Shown here piece after piece: positions 5,935 to 11,126 of a stretch of 11,126 nucleotides of DNA. Under the pieces are notes generated by a model. It ran no database searches. It was not told the origin of the DNA and saw only the letters and a program-made list of their open reading frames with translations. Location: NCBI GenBank assembly GCA_030591745.1, contig JAUVAM010000045.1:1-11126 (forward strand), written 5' to 3'. This stretch comes from Deltaproteobacteria bacterium. GTDB lineage: Bacteria > Myxococcota > B64-G9. The position numbers and the translations under genes are program-made. The first letter of the stretch is position 1. Every line of letters begins with the position of its first letter.

Positions 5935-7947
5935 TCAGTGGTGGAGAAGGTCGCTGAGCTTCTTCTTTAGCGCGGGAAATTCATAGGGCTTGTGGATGAA
6001 TCCGGAGAGCCCCTTCTCTTCAAGCTGCCAGGATGCCCCCGCTTCGCTGAAGCCGCTCGATAGAAGAATTGGAATATCCGCTCGAATTTCTCGGAGCTTG
6101 GAAAAAGCCTCTTTGCCGTCCATGCGGGGCATCTTGAAGTCGAGGATGACACAGACAATTTCAGCCTGGTGTTGCTGGAAAACCGTGACCGCTTCTGCTC
6201 CATCTTTTGCGGTCATAACCATGAAACCCAGGATCTCGCACATCTCTGCCACCACCTCTAGCACAATCTCTTCATCATCGGCGATTAGGACGGTACCGCG
6301 GCCGCGCCAGTCGTCGTTGGATTTGGCCGGGTGGGTCGTGGTTTTCGCTGGTTGTGCCAGGGCCGGGAAGAACACCTTGAAGCGGGTACCCTTGCCCGGC
6401 TCGCTGTCGATCTCGATGCCACCTTTGTGTCCCCGGACGATGCCGTGAACCGCGGCCAGTCCCAGACCGCGACCGGTATGCTTGGTGGTGAAGAAGGGAT
6501 CGAAGATCCGGGCCCGGGTCTCCGGGGCCAATCCACTGCCGGTGTCGGCGACTTCGAGGACCAGTTGGGGTCCGCCAGGCCATTCCTTTCCCTCCGGGAA
6601 CACATCTCGGCAGCAACAGCCGCGCTGGCAGGTTGCCGATCCAGCTGTCACCGTGATGCGTCCGGGCTTCTCACCGATAGCCTCAGCGGCATTGATGACC
6701 AGGTTCATGACCACCTGGCGGATCTGGGAAGCGTCGGCGGTGATGGCTGGGAGTTGGTCGGGCAGGGACAACTCGAGAGTGGTTTTCTTCGAGACACAGC
6801 TCTGGAGCAGGTCCTTCATGTCGTCGACCAGACTCCCCAGGTTGATATCCGCCACCATGAACTTACCCTTGCCGGAATAGGCAAGCATCTGGTTAGTAAG
6901 CTCTGCGCAATTGCGCGCGGTCTTCGCGATTCCATTGATTCGCCGGTAGGCTGGCGAGTGAGGTGGCAGATCATGGAGCGCGAGATCCGCGTTGCCGAGA
7001 ATGCCGACCAATAGATTGTTGAAGTCGTGGGCGATGCCCCCGGCCAGGACACCGAGACTCTCCAGCTTCTGCTTGTGCTGAAGTTGGGCCTCTAGGCTCA
7101 GGCGTTCCTCCTCCTTTCGCTTGCGCTCAGTGATGTCGGAGGCGCTTATCACGAAGCCGGTTACTTCGCCTTCATCGAGCAGCGGCGCGACGCGAGATTC
7201 GAAGTAGCGGGGTTCTTCGCCGGGCGGACAGTGCCCGACCTGGTAGGCACCGCTCTCTCCTGTTTCCAGGACTCGATCGAAGCACTCCTGGGCGACGATT
7301 CGATTCTCTGCGGACAGAAAGTCGAGGGGATTCAAGCCAATCACATTTCTAGTGGTCTTCTTGGCAACCACATGGTTAAAATAGCGAATGACGCCGTCGA
7401 TGCCGACGACTAAAATGCGGTCGGGTGAGCACTCAGTAATCGCCCGCCATTTTTCCTCGCTCCCGCGCAAGGCCTCCTCGACCCTTTTGTGCTCGGTGAT
7501 TTCGTAGCTCAAAACGAAGATGCCCGTCACGGTTCCGTCCCCGCCAAATTCGGGCACGTAGTTCACGCTGATCCAGCGCTTGTCTTGCCCCGTTCCGAAC
7601 ACGTTTTCGTAGGATGTGGTCTTGCCGGATCGGACCTCCTCCAGGTACGGAAGGGCTAACTCGTAGTTGGCTTCGCCGATAATCTCCCTGGTGTGGCTGC
7701 CAATGATCTGGTCGCGGCTGAGCCCGAACGCCTGTTTGAATTGTTTGTTCACCCACCGATAGCGTAGGTTGCTCGCGTTCAGATACGAGACGTAGGCGGG
7801 AATGCTGTCGGCAATCAGGTTGAGCTGGGTTTCGTCGTTCTGGCAACACCCGGCGATGGTTGCCGAGGCCTGCAAGGCGGCAATTTGCTCTTGTGCCTGC
7901 TTTAGTTCTTCAAGCAGCTGGGTTCTCGTTCGGTCGTCGCTCGCCAC
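5935..7947 (-). CDS. Hybrid sensor histidine kinase, PAS-PAS-HisKA-HATPase-REC
   Basis: 670 residues from a GTG at 7945-7947, chosen for the AGGAGG (complement of 7959-7964) upstream; an in-frame ATG at 7993-7995 overlapping the antiporter end is the alternative. After a coiled segment (about 8-25) come PAS1 (about 38-152) and PAS2 (about 166-275), each ending in the usual ITExK/ITERK. HisKA has the phospho-His in GGIAHDFNNLL (His307). The ATPase domain has the N box (MNLVINAAEAI, from 414), DTGSGL (468) and GRGLGL (492). A receiver domain follows: DD at 557-558, phospho-acceptor Asp603 in VILDFKMP, Ser630 region and Lys653 in HKP. No membrane segment is visible, so it is a cytoplasmic sensor. 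The receiver has no attached output domain and no partner regulator lies nearby. Between N box and D box is an unusual CQRGCCC cluster (440-446). Confidence 0.93.
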   Translation of the reverse strand: MASDDRTRTQLLEELKQAQEQIAALQASATIAGCCQNDETQLNLIADSIPAYVSYLNASNLRYRWVNKQFKQAFGLSRDQIIGSHTREIIGEANYELALPYLEEVRSGKTTSYENVFGTGQDKRWISVNYVPEFGGDGTVTGIFVLSYEITEHKRVEEALRGSEEKWRAITECSPDRILVVGIDGVIRYFNHVVAKKTTRNVIGLNPLDFLSAENRIVAQECFDRVLETGESGAYQVGHCPPGEEPRYFESRVAPLLDEGEVTGFVISASDITERKRKEEERLSLEAQLQHKQKLESLGVLAGGIAHDFNNLLVGILGNADLALHDLPPHSPAYRRINGIAKTARNCAELTNQMLAYSGKGKFMVADINLGSLVDDMKDLLQSCVSKKTTLELSLPDQLPAITADASQIRQVVMNLVINAAEAIGEKPGRITVTAGSATCQRGCCCRDVFPEGKEWPGGPQLVLEVADTGSGLAPETRARIFDPFFTTKHTGRGLGLAAVHGIVRGHKGGIEIDSEPGKGTRFKVFFPALAQPAKTTTHPAKSNDDWRGRGTVLIADDEEIVLEVVAEMCEILGFMVMTAKDGAEAVTVFQQHQAEIVCVILDFKMPRMDGKEAFSKLREIRADIPILLSSGFSEAGASWQLEEKGLSGFIHKPYEFPALKKKLSDLLHH

Positions 7948-7952
7948 TGGTT

Positions 7953-7964
7953 CCCCCCCCTCCT
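7953..7964 (-). promoter_or_regulatory. Ribosome site merged with a G8 homopolymer before the kinase start
   Basis: On the minus strand AGGAGG runs into a tract of eight G (complement of 7953-7960), followed by AACCA and the GTG. The site decides the start, but its spacer (about 11 nt) is long and depends on the tract length, so slippage could change translation. If the ATG at 7995 is used instead, the tract is inside the gene and slippage would frameshift it. Confidence 0.55.
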
Positions 7965-7978
7965 CAAAGTCATCCCGA

Positions 7979-9730
7979 TTATGGTGTGTCAGCATCACGC
8001 AGTGCCTGGGCGTAGGCCGGGGCTGCATGGGCCGGGGGGGAGACGGCGCGGAATGCACCTCGGCTGAGGAGCTCGGTGGCCGCTTCGTCGTTGTCCGCGG
8101 TGGCGATGACCCGGGCATCTGGGTTGATGCACCGGATTTCGTCCACCAGGTCCTCATTGGATATGCCCTTGAGGTAGGTGTTGTTGATGGTCGAAAGGAT
8201 AATCTTAGCGCCTAGGATGCCATGATGTCTCAGGGTCTCGGGATTGCCGATGTCACCGTAGGCCACTCTAAAGCCATGGGCACTGATGCTGGCGTGGTTC
8301 TGCAGGTTGAAGTCGATGACCAGGATCCGATCGATTAACTCCGGAGCCGTCTTCTTGAGTTCGGTGGCCAGCGCCTCGGCGTTGAGGAAGAAGCCCAGCA
8401 TGACGATGTCCGCGCCTGGAGTCGCATCGCCGTCGTCGGTGCCGGCGGCCTGCTTGCTGCCGATACCCAGGACCCGTTCGAGAATCATCGCCAGGCGGTA
8501 GTTGTACTTGATGGCGAAGCCGGAGAGGACCACCGAAAGCATCAGGCCATAGGAGATCACCATGCCATCTTCCACGCTCAAGGCGCCGCCGGCGATCCCA
8601 ATCGGGACCAGCAAGAGGGTGAACTCGCTGACCTGGGACAGGTTGATCGGCACCGTGAGCGAGACGATGGGCCCGAGCCGCGACAGCAGGAGCGTGGGCG
8701 CAAACAGCAGCATGCGCACCAGGATGACGATGGCGGTAAGGGCCAGGGCGTCGAACATCACGGCCAGGGAGGGCAGGGGAAGGGTCATGCCCAGGGCGAC
8801 GAAGAACAAGGCCATGAAGAAGTCACGCAGGCTCGATACCTTGGCCAGAACTTCGATGTGATGGGGTAGCCGGCCCATGGTCAGGCCGGCGATTAGCGCG
8901 CCCATCTCGGCGCTGAGGCCGATGAGTGCCATCGCTTCGGCACACAGGAAGCACCAACCCAGGGAGACCAGAGCCAGCATGTCCGGTGCAGTTGCGAAGG
9001 AGGCCATCACCCGCGACAGCACGTACTTGGAGAACAGGACGAAGACCACGGTCAGCATCGCGCCACCCGCGAGCATCACCAACATGCTGTGCCCCTCTCC
9101 GCCGCTCTGGGACGAGACGTAGGAAAGGGCCAGCACTGCCCAAATGTCCTCGGCGATCAGCGTAAGCACCGTGACCTTGCCCGCCTTCGAGCCCAGGTCG
9201 AACTTGTCACCCAGCAGTTTTACCACCACCGCCGTGCTGCCCAGGGAGCAGGCCACCGCGAAGTAGACAAAGCTCGGGCTTTCCGCTCCCAGACCGGGGA
9301 TGGCCAGGCCGGCGGCGAGCGCGGCATATTGGATTCCCAGCACCGCGCCGATGGCAATCGGGGCTTGGAGCAAAACGGCCACGGCAGCTCGCGGACCCAG
9401 GCGCAAGATGCCCCCCAGATCCATTTCGAGGCCGATGATGAACAGGAGAAACACGAGTCCCAGGTGGGAGATGTGCCCCATGATTTGGATGGAGTCTCCG
9501 AGCAGCGGAGAGGCGAAGGCCCCCAGCAGCAGGCCGGAGACGATGTATGCCAGCAGGGCGGGCACCTTGATCGCGTTGAACACCACCACCAGGATGCAGG
9601 CGGCGACGACCGCCAGACTGATGGCGGAGACCAGGTCGATGCCCTCGCCGCCACCGGTGCTAGCATGCGCGGTCGCAGACAACAGCACCACTGCCAGCAA
9701 TGGCGTCAGAACTGTCGCACGCTTCATCAT
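7979..9730 (-). CDS. CPA2/Kef-type cation:proton antiporter with TrkA-N-like domain
   Basis: 583 residues from the ATG at 9728-9730; the next codon is also ATG, and either gives a good signal peptide (MMKRATVLTPLLAVVLLSATAHA). Longer frames to 9802 (ATG) or 9847 (TTG) add a hydrophilic lead that hides it. About 12 membrane segments follow, as in the Na+/H+ exchanger family PF00999: LVFLLFIIGLEMDL, the ion-site helix LTLIAEDIWAVLAL (Glu194-Asp195, where Kef proteins have Gln-Asp), and FFVALGMTLPLP. After a short loop (about 420-440) comes a TrkA-N/Rossmann-like domain (441-570) with ILVIDFN and GDIGNPETL, but the first glycine motif is degenerate (VMLGFFLNAEAL instead of GxGxxG). I infer K+ or Na+ export against protons at the inner membrane. 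The kinase gene begins 31 bp downstream (or overlaps), and the DUF1295 gene ends 95 bp upstream. Confidence 0.9.
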   Translation of the reverse strand: MMKRATVLTPLLAVVLLSATAHASTGGGEGIDLVSAISLAVVAACILVVVFNAIKVPALLAYIVSGLLLGAFASPLLGDSIQIMGHISHLGLVFLLFIIGLEMDLGGILRLGPRAAVAVLLQAPIAIGAVLGIQYAALAAGLAIPGLGAESPSFVYFAVACSLGSTAVVVKLLGDKFDLGSKAGKVTVLTLIAEDIWAVLALSYVSSQSGGEGHSMLVMLAGGAMLTVVFVLFSKYVLSRVMASFATAPDMLALVSLGWCFLCAEAMALIGLSAEMGALIAGLTMGRLPHHIEVLAKVSSLRDFFMALFFVALGMTLPLPSLAVMFDALALTAIVILVRMLLFAPTLLLSRLGPIVSLTVPINLSQVSEFTLLLVPIGIAGGALSVEDGMVISYGLMLSVVLSGFAIKYNYRLAMILERVLGIGSKQAAGTDDGDATPGADIVMLGFFLNAEALATELKKTAPELIDRILVIDFNLQNHASISAHGFRVAYGDIGNPETLRHHGILGAKIILSTINNTYLKGISNEDLVDEIRCINPDARVIATADNDEAATELLSRGAFRAVSPPAHAAPAYAQALRDADTP

Positions 9731-9825
9731 TCCGTAAGCCGAATCGATAAACGCATGGGGCTTTTTCTCCGTTCCATGTATGCGGGAACGCCAGTATGTC
9801 ATTTTTCGTCTACCTGTGCCAGCGA

Positions 9826-10719
9826 TCACGGTTCTTTCGGAAACCAAGGCACTAAGATCGATACGCTTTTTTTGACTTCGGCATAGTCGCTTCTTCTGCT
9901 GCGCATGCGTTTTTCAATCAGGGGCAGGCTGATAAATACAAAGAGCGCCGTCATCACCAGCGGCCCAAAAACCGTCCACCAGGCATCGGTGCTGGTGCCC
10001 AGGCCAAAGACGAACACGCCCCACCATAAAAGAATTTCGCCAAAGTAATTGGGATGACGGGAGTAGGCCCAGAGGCCCATTCGCAAACTTGTTCCGCTGT
10101 CGGCACCGGAAAGCAGGTGGTGTCTGAGCTGTTGGTCGGCAATGGCTTCTATAACGATGGCCGCAAGCACCAGCAGGGCTCCGGTACTGTGCAGCAGGCC
10201 CATGGAACCGCTGTTATGAGAGACCCCGTAATAGATAGGCACACTCGCCAAAAAAACCACCAGACTGGGCACCAGGTGGAAGCCGAAAAGACTCACCAGC
10301 CAGTAGAGCTTGGGCGTTTTCGCGCGGAAGTCGGCGTATCGCCAATCCTCATGATGCAAGCCCCGCCAGCCGCGCAGGAAATTGAGGGTGAGTCGACACG
10401 ACCACAATAGCAGCAGGCCCAACAGAACCCAGTTGCCCAGGCCAATGGCGGCAAAATCTCCATCACGAAAAATCCAGTAGCCCACAAATACCGGGGGTGC
10501 CACACTCCAGTAAGGATCGTATACGCTGGAATTGTTACAGAGCACCGAGCAGACAAAGATCACCAGGGTTGCCCCCAGATCGACAATGGCCACTTTGACC
10601 AGCGGTGATTCCACCGGCAGCATCCCGCCGAGCAAGATGGACCCGGCAATGGTGGCCACATAGATCGCCGCCAAAATTGCGATACTCATCGGCTTGGAAA
10701 GTGCGCTTTCTTCGCTCAT
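9826..10719 (-). CDS. DUF1295 / steroid 5-alpha-reductase-like membrane protein
   Basis: 297 residues from the ATG at 10717-10719; an ATG four codons earlier (10729-10731) is equally possible, and neither has a clear ribosome site. The longer frame to 10950 has a non-protein-like lead. Several membrane segments start at about residue 11. DUF1295 hallmarks are present: DPYWSVAPP at 68-76, RGWRGLHHEDWRYADFR at 116-132, and near the C-terminus GLWAYSRHPNYFGEILLWWG (SRHPNYFGE at 220-228), the motif shared with isoprenylcysteine methyltransferase-like and 5-alpha-reductase C-terminal enzymes, then a basic tail ending in FPKEP. The family is thought to act on lipid or sterol-like substrates using NADPH, but the substrate here is unknown. 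It is first in the run with the antiporter and kinase and divergent from the GD-repeat lipoprotein. Confidence 0.85.
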   Translation of the reverse strand: MSEESALSKPMSIAILAAIYVATIAGSILLGGMLPVESPLVKVAIVDLGATLVIFVCSVLCNNSSVYDPYWSVAPPVFVGYWIFRDGDFAAIGLGNWVLLGLLLLWSCRLTLNFLRGWRGLHHEDWRYADFRAKTPKLYWLVSLFGFHLVPSLVVFLASVPIYYGVSHNSGSMGLLHSTGALLVLAAIVIEAIADQQLRHHLLSGADSGTSLRMGLWAYSRHPNYFGEILLWWGVFVFGLGTSTDAWWTVFGPLVMTALFVFISLPLIEKRMRSRRSDYAEVKKSVSILVPWFPKEP

Positions 10720-10787
10720 CTTAGAGCGCATAATAACCCAATCGAGTGACCGGTACCAAAAACTCTGCCGTGCTTGTTTTCCCTTGG

Positions 10788-10831
10788 CTAGATAATCGCT
10801 GCTAACAGAATTGGCATATCTTGATCCTCCC
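10788..10831 (-). other. Nine-residue mini-ORF with strong ribosome site (possible leader peptide)
   Basis: On the minus strand GGGAGG (complement of 10826-10831) is followed after 8 nt by ATG (10815-10817) and the frame MPILLAAII ending at TAG (10788-10790). It lies 68 bp before the DUF1295 start, in another frame. This is the best ribosome site upstream of that gene, whose own start has none. It might be a regulatory leader peptide, the displaced start of the gene after an indel, or chance. Confidence 0.3.
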
Positions 10832-10845
10832 GCAAAATCATGCTT

Positions 10846-10875
10846 TTGTCTCAAGTTAGTTAATAACCGTATTTT
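10846..10875 (+). promoter_or_regulatory. Candidate sigma-70-type promoter for the GD-repeat lipoprotein
   Basis: TTGTCT (10846-10851) and TATTTT (10870-10875) are 18 bp apart, each matching four of six consensus bases, in an AT-rich stretch. The start would be near 10883, about 38 nt before the ATG. Weak but the best arrangement seen in this divergent region. Confidence 0.28.
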
Positions 10876-10920
10876 CCCTTTTCTAACCTGTGCATGTTCG
10901 ATCTGGTATTGGGTGACGGT

Positions 10921-11126
10921 ATGAAGGCTCGGCAGAACCCATGGGCACACTGGGCGCTTACTCTGGTTCTTGCTTTGGCGGTCGGATGTCAGTCGTCAAA
11001 GACCACGGAACCCCAAGGGGATCAAGATCCGGTCGATGGCGGTGACATGGCCGGCGACCTACTTGGTGACCAGTACGACGGTGCGACCGGTAACGGGGAT
11101 GGTGACGGGGACGGGGATGGTGACGG
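10921..11126 (+). CDS. Lipoprotein with Gly-Asp repeats (5' part)
   Basis: An ATG-initiated frame open to the window end (68 codons). Residues 1-23 form a lipoprotein signal: MKAR, a hydrophobic stretch ALTLVLALAVGC with Cys23 as the lipid site (Val-Gly before it). Then comes an SSKTTEPQ linker, an acidic low-complexity stretch (GDQDPVDGGDMAGD) and from residue 59 a strict GD run. Such lipoproteins with Gly-Asp or calcium-type stretches are common in Myxococcota surface proteomes. The ribosome site before the ATG is weak (GGTGACGGT). Function lies in the missing downstream part; the stretch itself suggests a calcium-binding spacer between the lipid anchor and a distal domain. It is divergent from the DUF1295 gene. 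Confidence 0.75.
   Translation, partial: MKARQNPWAHWALTLVLALAVGCQSSKTTEPQGDQDPVDGGDMAGDLLGDQYDGATGNGDGDGDGDGD
11095..11126 (+). repeat. 18-bp low-complexity repeat coding Gly-Asp
   Basis: GGGGATGGTGACGGGGAC (11095-11112) begins again at 11113 and runs off the window, keeping a GGN-GAY codon pattern. The tract is slippage-prone and its length is unknown here. Confidence 0.7.

Noticed and set aside
7948..8157. Extended N-terminus of the kinase
   Set aside because: It overlaps the antiporter C-terminus, reads as Pro/Arg/Ser-rich low-complexity sequence, and lacks a ribosome site; the GTG at 7947 or ATG at 7995 fits better.
8823..9886. Open frames opposite the antiporter gene
   Set aside because: High-GC shadow frames with Arg/Gln/Gly-rich translations and no family resemblance.
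10720..10950. Extended N-terminus of the DUF1295 protein
   Set aside because: GTG start without ribosome site, hydrophilic non-family lead, and it runs into the start of the divergent lipoprotein gene.

Overview
The window looks like chromosomal DNA from a deltaproteobacterium in the broad sense, probably Myxococcota or an uncultured relative. The clues are a secreted protein with Asp-rich, Cys-containing calcium-type repeats and a MYXO-CTERM-like tail at the left edge, a lipoprotein starting a Gly-Asp run at the right edge, several lipoproteins of no recognisable family, a PAS-PAS hybrid histidine kinase, and -24/-12 (sigma-54) promoter matches. No rRNA, tRNA, CRISPR array, transposase or integrase was seen.

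Layout: (1) 1-1454, plus strand: the 3' end of the repeat protein, followed 21 bp later by a lipoprotein combining DUF4124 and a glutaredoxin domain. (2) 1510-3336: an 8-Cys 2[4Fe-4S] ferredoxin on the minus strand, a 430-bp divergent intergenic region, then a NifX/NafY-type (Nitro_FeMo-Co fold) protein and a class I SAM methyltransferase on the plus strand. This part is visibly more AT-rich than the flanks. (3) 3349-5765, minus strand: two lipoproteins of unknown function; the 529-aa one has a near-consensus sigma-54 promoter. (4) 5935-10719, minus strand: a run of three genes transcribed in the order DUF1295 membrane enzyme, CPA2/Kef-type cation:proton antiporter, PAS-PAS-HisKA-HATPase-REC sensor kinase. 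(5) 10921 to the right edge, plus strand: the start of a divergently transcribed lipoprotein with GD repeats.

How they may work together: the antiporter and kinase stop and start within 31 bp (or overlap), so the kinase probably belongs to the same transcript and may sense something linked to ion or envelope state. The ferredoxin and NifX-like protein look like a small redox/metal-cofactor unit, though no nitrogenase gene is visible. The least routine signals are two sigma-54-type sites sharing the core TGGCATA, one before the ferredoxin and one before the 529-aa lipoprotein, each with repeat structure about 100-145 bp upstream where enhancer-binding activators usually bind. Also notable are a G8 tract at the kinase start, a CxxxCCC cluster inside the kinase ATPase domain, and a degenerate nucleotide-binding loop in the antiporter.
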